Source of the DNA: Dastarcus helophoroides
Lineage: Eukaryota; Arthropoda; Insecta; Coleoptera; Bothrideridae
Reading direction: 5' to 3'
Length of the DNA: 64,000 nt
Assembly (NCBI GenBank): GCA_028583605.1
Contig: CM053327.1
Coordinates: 37,332,126 to 37,396,125, forward strand
Under the pieces are notes generated by a model, which was not told where the DNA came from, made no database searches, and saw only the letters and a list, made by a program, of their open reading frames with translations. Shown here one piece after another: positions 43,300-54,692 of the stretch (position 1 is its first letter; the number at the start of each line of letters is the position of its first letter). The translations under genes and the position numbers were made by a program.

Positions 43300-43421
43300 A
43301 AAAAAAAACATCTTCAGCTTCACTTTCAAAATGCGGGAGATTTCCTATCAAATATGGGTCTACGGGAAGTAGACCGAAATACGGGAGAACTCGCAAAATA
43401 CGGGAGATTTGGCAACCTCAC
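43300..43421. repeat. CTCCCGTATTTT-type repeat
   Basis: The plus strand contains ACGGGAGA several times and ends GGAGATTTGGCAACCTC. The same arrangement in reverse orientation is at 32807-32895 (GTTGCCAGATCTCCTGC). It is probably the end of an unclassified transposon. Confidence 0.55.
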
Positions 43422-43482
43422 TTCTAGCGTAATGTCACCTATCGTTGCGTAACCTATCGGTCTGTGAAAGAAACTGTGAAAC

Positions 43483-43930
43483 AGTGTTGCCAGGTATACG
43501 ATAATTATCGCTTTTTACTATAATTACAGTTCCCATACGATAGAGCATGTACGATAATGACCATTTGTACTCATAATTTTAGGGGACTCCATATAAAAGG
43601 TAAATTTAGTGTCAATTTAATAATGAAGCAAGCATTTTTGTGGAAAATATTGTGTTTTCTGTTATCAACATTTTAAATTTTAAAATTACTTAATAAATTC
43701 CATCTTCAAAGTCCGACTTAAAGCTCGAAATCCAAAAAAAGAATCAATAGAAACAGTAGGATGTTTTCGAAAAAACTCCAGTTTCATATAATTTTGCACA
43801 TTTGGGAGTCGAAATATTGCGCTTGAAATAGAAAATGGACAAAAAGAATTCCTGATTTCTAAGCAATTGTTTAGAAATTTTAGAATTTAAAATCAAAATA
43901 TGATTTTTGTTATTAACATTTTTAAAAATT
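43483..43930. other. Possible solo hAT end and unique flank
   Basis: CAGTGTTGCCAG at 43483 equals the terminus of the MITE at 34572, but no matching inverted end or 8-bp duplication was found. The remainder is AT-rich with a 71-codon minus frame and no recognised feature. Confidence 0.3.
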
Positions 43931-43932
43931 AA

Positions 43933-43991
43933 AATACAAATCTTGTCCCCTGAAATCAAGAAAGATTAAAAAACACAACAGAGGTTGCTCT
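43933..43991 (-). mobile_element. Hammerhead-foldback family fragment (antisense arm)
   Basis: ATACAAATCTTGTCCCCTGA, AATCAAGAAAGATTAAAAAA and CACAACAGAGGTTGCTCTA. It ends exactly where the ribozyme core would start. Confidence 0.75.
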
Positions 43992-44087
43992 ATCAGGCCA
44001 TTTAAGCTAAAAGTCGTAATTTTGTTGAAAAAGACAAATATTCAGAATAATGACAAACTTTGGAAATAAATAAATCATTTTTTTTTT

Positions 44088-44190
44088 GGTGGAACGGACT
44101 GGTCCTTGGTTATCTTCAAAAATTGATTAAAAAACACAACAGAGGTTCCTCTAACGCGTTTCGATAGCCAAGCTCTCATCTTCAGCTATC
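44088..44190 (-). mobile_element. Hammerhead-foldback element with core, internal deletion in arm
   Basis: GGTGGAACGGACTGGTCCTT and GGTTATCTTCAAAAATTGA jump straight to TTAAAAAACACAACAGAGG, skipping the ACAAATCTTGTCCCCTG block. The minus-strand core follows. Confidence 0.78.
44149..44189 (-). ncRNA. Hammerhead-like core, helix II mismatched
   Basis: Minus strand: CTGAAGA, T, GAGAGC / GCTATC (one mismatch), TTG loop, GAAA, palindromic ACGCGT, T, AGAG. The upstream partner reads ATAG in place of CTCT, so stem I is poor. Confidence 0.5.
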
Positions 44191-45920
44191 GTCAGTCTCT
44201 AAAAATTGCAATACTTTTCGATTTTTTTTCCGAGATTTGCTCAAAATTTTATTAAAAAGGATGAACATTTCGAGAGAAATATTTCCTACGAATCTCAATT
44301 TCCTTAAACTTTCAAGAGTAGTCAGAATTTAAACAAAAAAGTGAAATTTGGTGTCTTTATTCCAATTTTTCTCAAAGTTCGTTTATTTTCTAAAAATTAG
44401 ACCAAAATTTTATTAAAAAAGGTGAACATTTTGAGAGAAATATCTCTTAGGATTCTCAACTATTTTCTTAAACTTTCGAGAGTAGTCAGAATTTAAATAG
44501 AAATACAAATCTTGTTCCCTGAAACCAAGAAAGATTAAAAAAACACAACAAAGGTTGCTCTAACGCGTTTCGACAGCCAAGCAATCATATTCAGAGAGAT
44601 ACTAAGACGTGAGAGATGCTAGCTTGGCTGTCGAAACGCGTTAGAGCAACTTTTGTTGTGTTTTTTAATCTTTCTTGATTACAATTTATATTCAATTGAA
44701 ATTTCCATTTTTTCTTTAGAACTCGTGACTTTTCACAAAATTTGATTTTCTGATTTAAGGCACATATTGGCTTTCTTTGGAAAATTTCGAATTTTTCCAA
44801 AATTTCAAATTTTTTCTCGAAATTCTGATTTTTTATTGAAATTTCGACCTTTTTCTCGACATTTCGAATTTTTTTTTAAATTGGTTCTTGCTTTTTCGAT
44901 TTTTTAAATTAGTTTTTTCCAAATCTCCATAGTTTTCCGTCATTTTTAGATAATTTGACTTTATCTCAATCCAATCCTTTATGTTCTTGAAAATCTCAAA
45001 ACTCAAAATTCCCATTTTTTCAAAATTTTCCTTTTTTATAAAAAAAATGTTCAAAATTAGATTATTTTATCAAAAATTAGGTTTCTGTGTGAAATGTCCA
45101 TTTTTTTCGAGGATTCGACTCAGTTTCTGAAAACTTGACATTCTTTGTAAAATTTTGAATTTCCTCTTACTTTCGAAATTTCATTTGAAATTTCAAACCG
45201 ATTTTTAAAATTTTGCGTATTTCTCCACTCATTTTCCTCAATATTCGGATTTTTCTGAAAATTTCAACCTTCTAGAATCTAATTTTCCAAAAATTTTGAC
45301 TGGTTTGTTAAAGTTTGCCTTTTTTTGAATTCTTGATTTTTATCTCAAAATTTGACATCTAATATTTCGGAAAGTTTCGACTCTTTGCTTGGAATTTGTT
45401 TTTTATCGAAGTCTTGACTTTTCTTTTTAAAATGAGTCTTTTTCATAAAGGTGTCCTTATTAGTAAAAATTGGAAATTTCGCTTTCATTCTCAAAATTCT
45501 TTTTTTGGAATGTTCTTTCAAAAACCTATTTTTTCGAATTTCCGCTGTTTTTCTTAAAACGTATTCATCTTTTTTCGAAATTCTGCTCTTTTTCTTACTA
45601 TTCGTTTCTTTTCTAAAGGTTTCGACTTTTTCAAATTATATTTTCAGACAATTTTAAATTGTACCTATCTCAAAATTCGCCTTATTTTCGAGATTTCAAC
45701 CGAAATATTTTATGTTTCTAGAATTGTAGACTTCTTCCTCGAAATTGGCTCTTTTTGACATTTCTTCTTTCTCTAAATTCATTTATGCTCTCTAACTTCG
45801 ATCAGAATGTTAATAAAAAAGCAACAATGTTAAGAAAATATTGTTGTGCTTGGAGAAAAAAAATTAATTTCTCTACTGAAGTTTGAATATTAACATTTAC
45901 ATAAAAAAGTAAAAATTTCG
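44191..45920. repeat. T-rich degenerate repeat block
   Basis: TTTCGAAATTTC / CTCAAAATTCG words with pyrimidine-rich plus strand, interrupted by a hammerhead-foldback element at 44501-44702. GAACATTT(C/T)GAGAGAAATAT, then ACTTTC(A/G)AGAGTAGTCAG, occurs twice (about 44263 and 44420). No gene. Confidence 0.6.
44501..44702. mobile_element. Hammerhead-foldback element with a degenerate core on each strand
   Basis: The left antisense arm (AAATACAAATCTTGTTCCCT..AACAAAGGTTGCTCTAACG) and right sense arm (CGTTAGAGCAACTTTTGTTG..TAATCTTTCTTGATT) are both long. Between them are a minus-strand core at 44568-44598 (CTGAATA, so the conserved G of CTGANGA is changed to T) and a plus-strand core at 44612-44647 whose CTGAAGA has been lost while helix II (TAGC-TTG-GCT) and GAAACGCGTTAGAGC persist. 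Confidence 0.78.
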
Positions 45921-45929
45921 AAAAAACTA

Positions 45930-48900
45930 TTTTTGGCACATTGCAATTTTTTTTTAATTTGCTTTTTTTCCATAACTGCGACTTTTTTTCACAAAATTCG
46001 ACCTTCGAAAATTTTGTCTTTTCGATTTTTGGACGGTTTTCAAGTTTTTCCAACAAGAAATTTTATTTTCTCAACATTTTGACATTTTCTCGAAATTCGT
46101 CGTTTTCAAACTTACAACTTTTTCTGAATTCTACTTCCACTCTTTCTTTCCTTGAAAATTTGAATATTTTATACAAATTTCAATCATTTTCTCGACATTT
46201 GAACGGAATTGTTCAAAATTAGTTGTTCTTAATTTTCGATTTTTTCTGATTTTTAGTTAAATTTGAGTTGTGGATTTCCACTTGTTTCTTCAAATTCGTT
46301 TTATTCTCGAAAACTTTTCCGAAACTGTAAATTTTTTTCACAAAGTTCAATCTTCGAAAATTTTGTTTTTTTTTCGATTTTTCGACAATTTTCAGGTTTT
46401 TTCAAAAAGAAATTTGATTTTATCAACATTTTGACTTTTTCTCGAAATTCGTCTTTTTCGGAAATACAACTTTTTCTGAATTGTACTTCCGCTCTTTCTT
46501 TCCTTGGAAATTTGAATATTTTATAGAAATTTCGATCATTTTCTCGACATTTGGACGGAATTGTTCAAAATTAGTTTTTCTTAATTTTCGATTTTTTCTG
46601 ATTTTTATTTAAATTTGAGTTGTGGATTTCCACTTGTTTCTTCAAACTCGTTTTATTATCGAAAATTTTTCCGAAACTGTAAATTTTTTTCACAAAGTTC
46701 AATCTTCGAAAATTTTGTTTTTTTTTCGATTTTTCGACAATTTTCAAGTTTTTTCAAAAAGAAATTTGATTTTCTCAACATTTTGACTTTTTCTCGAAAT
46801 TCGTCTTTTTCGGAATTACAATTTTTTCTGAATTCTACTTCCACTCTTTCTTTCCTTGGAAATTTGAATATTTTATAGAAATTTCGATCATTTTCTCGAC
46901 ATTTGGACAGAATTGTTCAAAATTAGTTTTTCTTAATTTTCGATTTTTTCTGATTTTCTTTTAAATTTTAGTTGTGAATTTCCACTTGTTTCTTCAAATT
47001 CGTTTTATTCTCGGAAACTTTTCCGAAACTGTAAACTTTTTTCACAAAGTTCAATCTTCGAAAATTTTGTTTTTTTTCGATTTTTCGACAATTTTCAAGT
47101 TTTTTCAAAAAGAAATTTGATTTTCTCAACATTTTGAGTTTTTCTCGAAATTCGTCTTTTTCGGAATTACAACTTTTTCTGAATTCTACTTCCGCTCTTT
47201 CTTTCTTTGGAAATTTGAATATTTTATAGAAATTTCGATCATTTTCTCGACATTTGAACGGATTTGTTCAAAATTAGTTTTTCTTAATTTTTGATTTTTT
47301 CTGATTTTTATTTAAATTTGAGTTGTGAAATTCCACTTGTTTCTTCAAATTCGCTTTATTCTCGGAAACTTTTACGAAACTGTAAATTTTTTTCACAAAG
47401 TTCAATCTTCGAAAATTTTGTTTTTTTTCGATTTTTCGACAATTTTCAAGTTTTTTCAAAAAGAAATTTGATTTTCTCAACTCAACATTTTGACTTTTTC
47501 TCGAAATTCGTCTTTTTCGGAATTACAACTTTTTCTGAATTCTACTTCCGCTCTTTCTTTCCTTGGAAATTTGAATGTTTTATAGAAATTTCGATCATTT
47601 TCTCGATATTTGGACGGAATTGTTCAAAATTCGTTTTTCTTAATTTTCGATTTTTTCTGATTTTTATTTAAATTTGAGTTGTGAATTTCCACTTGTTTCT
47701 TCAAATTCGTTTTATTCTCGAAAACTTTTCCGAAACTGTAAACTTTTTTCACAAAGTTCAATTTTCGAAAATTTTGTTTTTTTTTCGATTTTTCGACAAT
47801 TTTCAAGTTTTTTCTAAAAGAAATTTGATTTTCTCAACATTTTGACTTTTTCTCGAAATTCGTCTTTTTCGGAAATACAACTTTTTCTGAATTCTACTTC
47901 CGCTCTTTCTTTCCTTGGAAATTTGAATATTTTATAGAAATTTCGATCATTTTCTCGACATTTAGACGGAATTGTTCAAAATTCGTTTTTCTTAATTTTC
48001 GATTTTTTCTGATTTTTATTTAAATTTGAGTTGTGGATTTCCACTTGTTTCTTCAAATTCGTTTTATTCTCGGAAACTTTTCCGAAACTGTAAATTTTTT
48101 TCACAAAGTTCAATCTTCGAAAATTTTGTTTTTTTTTCGATTTTTCGACAATTTTCAAGTTTTTTCAAAAAGAAATTTGATTTTCTCAACATTTTGACTT
48201 TTTCTCGAAATTCGTCTTTTTCGAAATTACAACTTTTTCTGAATTCTGCTTCCGCTCTTTCTTTCCTTGGAAATTTGAATATTTTATAGAAATTTCGATC
48301 ATTTTCTCGACATTTGGACAGAATTGTTCAAAATTAGTTTTTCTTAATTTTCGATTTTTTCTGATTTTCTTTTAAATTTTAGTTGTGAATTTCCACTTGT
48401 TTCTTCAAATTCGTTTTATTCTCGGAAACTTTTCCGAAACTGTAAACTTTTTTCACAAAGTTCAATCTTCGAAAATTTTGTTTTTTTTCGATTTTTCGAC
48501 AATTTTCAAGTTTTTTCAAAAAGAAATTTGATTTTCTCAACATTTTGAGTTTTTCTCTAAATTCGTCTTTTTCGGAATTACAACTTTTTCTGAATTCTAC
48601 TTCCACTCTTTCTTTCCTGGAAAATTTGAATATTTTATACAAATTTCAATCATTTTCTCGACATTTGAACGGAATTGTTCAAAATTCGTTTTTCTTAATT
48701 TTCGATTTTTTCTGATTTTTATTTAAATTTGAGTTGTGAATTTCCACTTGTTTCTTTAAATTCGTTTTATTCTCGGAAACTTTTCCGAAACTGTAAATTT
48801 TTTTTACAAAGTTCAATCTTCGAAAATTTTGTTCTTTTCAATTTTTCGACAATTTTCAAGTTTTTTCAAAAAGAAATTTGATTTTCTCAACATTTTGACT

Positions 48901-49440
48901 TTTTCTCGAAATTCGTCTTTTTCGGAATTACAACTTTTTCTGAATTCTACTTCCACTCTTTCTCTCCTTGGACATTTGAATATTTATAGAAATTTCGATC
49001 ATTTTCTCGACATTTCGACGTTATTTTTCGAAATTCGTTTTTCTTAATATAAGATTTTTTCTGATTTTTTTTTTGTCTGTGGATTTCCAATTGTTTCTCC
49101 AAATTTGTTTTATTCTCGGAAAATTTTCCGAAACTGCAACTTTTTTTGCACAAAATTTAACCTTCAAAAATGTTTTTTTTCAATTTTTCGACAGTTTTCA
49201 ATTTTTTCCAAAGAGAAATTTGATTTTCTGAACATTATGACTTTTTCTCAATATTCGTCTTTTTTGAAATTACAATTTTTTCTGAATTCTACTTCCACTC
49301 TTTCTTTCCTTTTCTTGGAAATAAGAATATTTTCTAGAAATGTCGATCATTTTGACGGAATTTTTCGAAATTCGTTTTTCTTAATATTCAGTTTTTTCTG
49401 AATTTATTTTCACTTGTGGATTTTCACTTGTTTCTGCAAA
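45930..49440. repeat. 352-bp satellite array, about 10 monomers, four-unit higher-order pattern
   Basis: GAGTTGTG(G/A)ATTTCCACTTG starts at 46265, 46617, 46969, 47320, 47676, 48028, 48380 and 48731, with more diverged units on either side. Steps are 351-356 bp. Shared blocks include TTTCCGAAACTGTAAA, CACAAAGTTCAATCTTCG and TTCTTTCCTTGGAAATTTG. Units starting at 46969 and 48380 share private variants (TTCTTTTAAATTTTAGTTG, CATTTTGAGTTTTTCTC), 1411 bp or four monomers apart. The 60-126-codon open frames repeated here arise from the monomer and are not genes. Confidence 0.96.
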
Positions 49441-50482
49441 TTCGTTTTATTCTCAGAACAACATATTCCCTAAAATTTGACGTTTTGTTTCTGAAAATTT
49501 CTACCTCTTCCAAATTTCGACTTTTTCTCAAAATTCGTTTATTTTTTTAAAATTGGTTAAAATTTTAATAAAATGTTATAATTCTCAGTATATCTTTAGA
49601 ATATTTAAAAAAAAACCTTTTCGATTATTTAAATAAAGTAAAATTCTGAGAAAAGTTTTGTTGGTTATTTCAATTTTTTTCTACAAATTCAATTTATTCT
49701 GGAAACCTGTTTTTACAAAATTTGTCTCTTGAAAATTTCGACTTTTTTTTAGAAATTCCACCATTTTTCTAAACATTCTGAAAGGTCCGGATTGTATTTC
49801 GAATTCAATTATCTCACTTTTTCTGAAAATTCCGCTCTTTTCCGAAAATTAAACTTTAATTTGGAAATTCGATCCCCCAAGTTCGTGCAGTTCAGTCAAC
49901 AACCGGAAAATTTTTTGGTTTTATCTTTTTTTGCTGATCTATTTTCAAAATAATTGCTACGCTCCCCCCTGAACGAAATCATGTCTATGCCCATGCTACT
50001 ATGACGTAACTGGCCGATTAAAACGATTGAACCATAATTCATATACAACATAATTATATTTCTGAATTTATTTCGATCGGTTCCAACTTTATGGCATGAT
50101 TTATAAAGCTGACATATCTAATTTCATTGGGAACAAATCACCAGAGACCACCAAGTTAGCCAGCATGGTACAGATGTTCAGTAGTAGGATTTGGTGCAGG
50201 AATGGCAAAGACATCCCGAGTACGAGACAAAAACGCCGATAGGAACTGGGCGGAACTGAGGATTAAAATATTAAGGTATAGATTTGTGAATTTGGAAGAT
50301 TTAATTTTGGGCCAATAAATCTCCCCGAAGGTAGGCCACATGTTCCTTGATATATCTCGACGTCCTCGTTTTGTTTAGAATAAAACTTTACTAATCCCCT
50401 GGAAAAACAGTGACATCCCCTACTGAAATCGTCACGCGTACCAATCAAACTTTATTTCGATTCGAAGTGAAATTATTTTACG
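49441..50482. other. Repeat tail then unique sequence
   Basis: To about 49900 the sequence is TTTCGA-type low complexity. From about 49960 to 50480 it is unique; a 53-codon open stretch on the plus strand at about 50157-50317 (including WYRCSVVGFGAGMAKTSRVR) has ordinary amino-acid composition but no recognised family, so an exon is possible and unproven. Confidence 0.35.
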
Positions 50483-50490
50483 ACTTAGGA
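50483..50490. other. hAT target-site duplication (left)
   Basis: ACTTAGGA, identical to 54685-54692 on the other side of the element. Confidence 0.92.
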
Positions 50491-53400
50491 CAGGGGTCGG
50501 CAAACTTTTAAGTCAAAAGGGCCAATTGCAATTAAAAAAAATGGTTTCGTGAATTTCAAAGAGCCACAAATTTTTCTGATATTACATTTTATTTTAAAAT
50601 TAAATCATATACATCAGACAAAATATGAGACAGGGAGAGACTCCTTTGACGAACGAAAACATATTCAGCCCAAAAGATCTTTTATTACTCAAAATTTAGA
50701 GCTTTATTTCAAAATCTGCCCTTTTCTCGCAAATTCGACTTTTTTTAACTCTTCTCTGTATTCGTCTTTGCTTAACTATGTATTTTACTCCTAAAATTAG
50801 ATTTGTTTCCCTAAATCTTCCTTTCTTCTCAAAGTTGACAATCTGTAAAAATGTTTACTTTTTTCTAATTCGACTGACTAAAAGATTCGACTTATTTCTC
50901 AAAAATTCATCTTTTGTCGATTTCTTAATAAAAAAAAAGTAAAAATTTGAAGTAATAATTTGGAGATTTTAAATAAAAGAGTTTTTGAAGATTTCGACCT
51001 TTTCCTCAAAGTTTTCTTTTTCGAAATTTAGATCTATTCTTAAATTTGACTTTTTTCCAAATTACATTTTTTTGACTTTATTCTAAATTGCAACTTTTCT
51101 CGAAATTTCTATTCTTTTTAATTAACGTTCCTTTTCCAAATTTTACAATTTTCCCCAAATATTGACTTCTGCTGAACATTTAAACTTTTATTTATTTTCT
51201 GGAAATTTCGACCTGTTTCCCAAAATTAGGTGTTTCTCGAAATTCCAACTTTTAACTTGAAAATTCGATATTTTATTATGTTTCTGCAAGCTGCGATTTT
51301 ATCGACGAAATTCGCCTATTTTCAGAATGTTTGACTTTAAAAATTTGATTTTGTTCTTAAAATTTGACTTTCTCTGGGAAACTTTGACCTTTTTTTAAAG
51401 TTCGACACTTTTCTCGAAACTAGAAGTTTTATCGACATTTCTTTTTATTTAGAAATTATTTTACCAATTTTTTCAAAATTCGAATTTTTCTGAAAATTTG
51501 AACTTTTTTTTATTCGTCCTGTTCTCGAAATTTCAAATTTATTTTCAAAAGTTAACATCCTGTGGAAAATTGCAAATTACATATTTTCTTCTTCCCTGAA
51601 AAACTTCGACTTCTTTAAATTCGACAATTTTTTCTAAGCTTTGAGTTTTTTACAATTTCTCTTTTCGAGATTTTACAATTTTTCACAAAATTCAAATTTG
51701 TCTAAAAATTTCAGGTTTTTAAATTTGTTCTGGATTTCAATCTATTATCAAAGTTCGAGGTTTTTTTAATAAAATTTTGCTTTTTTGAGAATTTTTGACA
51801 AATTCATATTTTTTCGAAATCTCTTTTTTTCAAAATTCGAATTTTTCCGGAAACATCAACTTTTATTTCAAACGAAATTCAAATCTCAAATTTGATTTTT
51901 TTCTTAAAATTTGACTTTCTCTAGGAAATTTTGACCATTTTTTTTTAAGTTTAACTCTTCTCGAAATTGAAGTTTTATCGACATTCTCTTTCCTTTCGAA
52001 ATTATTTTACCAATTTTTTCAAAATTCGATTTATCTGTAAATTTGAAGTTTTTTTAATTCGTCTTGCCTTTGAAATTCCAAATTTATTCTCAAAATTTAA
52101 TTTTCACTGGAAAATTGCAAATTTTTATCGACATTTTTATCGACTTTTTTAAAGATCGACACTTTTTTAATCTTCCAGTTTATTTTTACAATTTCCCTTT
52201 TATATGAAAATTTCAAGTTTTTAAATTTGTTTTTAGTTTCAATCTATTGTCGACATTCGACTTCTTTTTGAAATTTTGCCCTTATTTGAGAACCTTAGAC
52301 AAATTCATTTTTTTAATCTCTTACTTTTTCTCAATTTTTTTCGAAATCTTTTCCTTTTTTGAAAATTTGGCTTTTTCTGGAAGCTTTTGATCTTTTTTTA
52401 AAGTTAAACACTTCTCGAAATTTTCTTGCCATTTTCTTTTAAAATTATTGTAAGAATTTTCTCAAACTTTAAATTAATCTGAAAATTTGGTTTTTTTAAA
52501 TTGTCTTCTTTCTTAAATTTCAAATTTATTCCCAAAATTTAACTTTCTCTGGAAAATTGTAAATTTGTTGTCAAAGTTTCAAGCTTTTCTTAAAATTTTG
52601 ACCTTTTCCTTGACATTTTTCCTAAAATTTGAGCTTTTTCTTCTTCTTTGTAAGATTTTAACTCTTTTAAATTTCAACTTTTTTTTCTAAGCTTCCAGTT
52701 TCCTCTTATAATTTCTCTTTTCGAAATTTTGCAATTTTTCAAAAAATTCGAAATTGTCTACAAATTTCAGGTTTTAAATTTGTTTTAGGTTTTAATCTAT
52801 TGTCAAAAATCGACGTTTTTTTTCTAAAATTTTCCTTTTTGAGAACTTTCGATAAATTCATTTTTTTTTGCGAAATTTCTTCCTTTTTTCCAATTAAGCA
52901 AATCATTGTTTTAATCTCTTCATTTTTCCTAATTTTTCTTCCAAATTTCTTCCTTTTTCTCAAAAATCGGTTTTTTCTGGGAAATTTTAACCTTTTTTTA
53001 AAGTTCAACACTTCTTGAAGTTTTCTTGGAATTTTCTTTCGAACGTATTTTACCAATTTTCTTAAAATTCGAATTTATCTGAAAATTTGGAGTTTTTTTT
53101 TAATTCGTCTTGTTCTCCAAATTGAAAATTTATTCTGAAAATTTAGCTTTCTCTGGAAAATTGCAATTTTTTAAGGACATTTCGAGCTGTTCTAAACTTT
53201 TTCCATGAAATTCTTCCTAAAATTAGACTTTTTTCTTCTTCACTGAAAAACCTCGACTTTTTTAAAGATCGACAATTTTTTTAAGGTTCCACTTAATTTT
53301 TATAAAATTTTTCTTTTTGAGAACTTTGGATAAATTCATTTTTTTTTCAAAATTTCTCCCTTTTTCCCAATTAGGCAAATCATTGTTTTAATCTCTTCAT

Positions 53401-54261
53401 TGTTCCCAATTTTTTTTCCAAATCACTTCCTTTTTCTCAAAAATCGGTTTTTTCTGGGAAATTTTAACCTTTTATTAAAGTTCAATACTTCTCGAAATTT
53501 TCTTGGAATTTTCTTTCGAAAGTATTTTACGAATTTTCTTAAAATTCGAATTTGTCTGAAAATTTGGAGTTTTTTTTAATTCGTCTTGTTCTCGAAATTG
53601 AAAATTTATTCTGAGAATTTAGCTTTCTCTGAAAAATTGTCAATTTTTTATGGACATTCGAGCTGTTCTAAACTTTTTCCATGAAATTCTTCCTAAAATT
53701 AGACTTTTTTCTTCTTCACTGAAAAACTTCGACTTTTTTAAAGATCGACAATTTTTTTACGGTTCCACTTAATTTTTACAATTTCTCTTTTCGAAATTTT
53801 ACTATATTTCAAAAACAAATTTGTCTAAAAGTTTCAGGTTTTTAATTTGTCCTGGGTTTCAATCTATTGTCGAACTTCTACGTTTTTTTTTCTAAGATTG
53901 TACCTTTTATTGAAAGCTTTTGATAAATTCATATCTTTCGAAATCTCTTTCTTTTTCTCAATTTTTGTGAAATCTCTTCTTTTTGCTCAATTGTTTCAAA
54001 GTTTTTTCTTTGTCTTAATTATGTCGAAATCTCTTTTTCTCAAAATTCGGCTTTTTCTTTTATTTCGGACTTTGATATTTGACCTTTCTGTAAATTTAGA
54101 TTTTTTTTCTCACAAAAAGTAATTCACGAAATCTCAAGGTTGTAGAAAATTTACAAATAAAAAAATAAAAATCATAAGAAAAATATTTTTTAGAAATTTC
54201 GACTCCCCAAGTTAGTTTTTTTCTAGAAATTTCAAATTTCATATGTTTTTTCAAAATGTTA

Positions 54262-54480
54262 TTGGGGGTACAAATGGAAAACCGCCGTTTTTTTCTCACG
54301 ATTTGAGGCTTTAGTGTAAAAAACTCGTTATATACTCATTCTTCAAAATAATTTCCATCGTCAGTTACAACTTTTTCCCATCTTTCTGGCAGCTTCTGAA
54401 TTCCTCGGCGAAAAAACTGTACTTCTTTTGACGCAATCCACGAATCGATCCGATTCTTGGCCTCTATTAGAAATCAATCA
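54262..54480 (-). mobile_element. Truncated mariner element nested in the hAT-like element
   Basis: Begins at a TA dinucleotide with TTGGGGGTACAAATGGAAAA, which looks like a mariner inverted terminus, and ends at about 54480 where normal hAT-interior sequence resumes. Only the 3' end of the transposase and its short untranslated tail remain. The relative at 28212-30995 lacks it at the corresponding place (about 30740), so it inserted after that lineage split or was lost there. Confidence 0.8.
54336..54472 (-). pseudogene. Mariner transposase C-terminus
   Basis: About 45 codons on the minus strand read NRIDSWIASKEVQFFRRGIQ, then KLPERWEKVVTDDGNYF and two more residues before TGA. This is the conserved C-terminal signature of mariner transposases (FFRRGI..LPERWEKVV..DGxYF). 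The catalytic D,D34D domain upstream is missing, so the fragment is inactive. Confidence 0.93.
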
Positions 54481-54684
54481 AAAATTTCTGTTTTTCTGTT
54501 TTGTTAAAATTTAAGTAAAAATTCCTAGAAAAGTATTTTTGGAAATTTCGACTTCTGCAGGTCACTTGTTTAATGAGTGTCAGCATGTCTGTCCTGCCCA
54601 GCTTTAATTTATTTTTTTAGGGGAATTTAAAGAGCCGCAATTTTCTTTTAAAAGAGCCGCAAGAGGCTCCCGAGCCGACCCCTG

Positions 54685-54692
54685 ACTTAGGA
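54685..54692. other. hAT target-site duplication (right)
   Basis: ACTTAGGA, an exact match to 50483-50490. Confidence 0.92.

Larger units (their letters stand above)
50491..54684. mobile_element. hAT-like non-autonomous element, 4.2 kb, interior filled by tandem repeats
   Basis: The termini CAGGGGTCGGCAAACTTTT and CGAGCCGACCCCTG are inverted over the outer 11 bases, and the flanking 8-bp duplication ACTTAGGA is perfect. Subterminal AAAAGAGCCGC words match relatives at 28212-30995 and 35233-36378. The interior has no hAT transposase. It is T-rich TTTCGA-type DNA in tandem blocks of about 480-540 bp: AGGTTTTTAAATTTGTTC..TTTCAATCTATTGTC recurs near 51720, 52230, 52760 and 53840, and CAATTA(A/G)GCAAATCATTG near 52900 and 53377. 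A mariner fragment is nested at 54262-54480. Confidence 0.9.

Noticed and set aside
46263..49047. Series of similar 60-126-codon frames (FKKKFDFLNILTF-type)
   Set aside because: They are generated by the 352-bp satellite. Starts, ends and frames differ between monomers, and changes do not favour synonymous sites.
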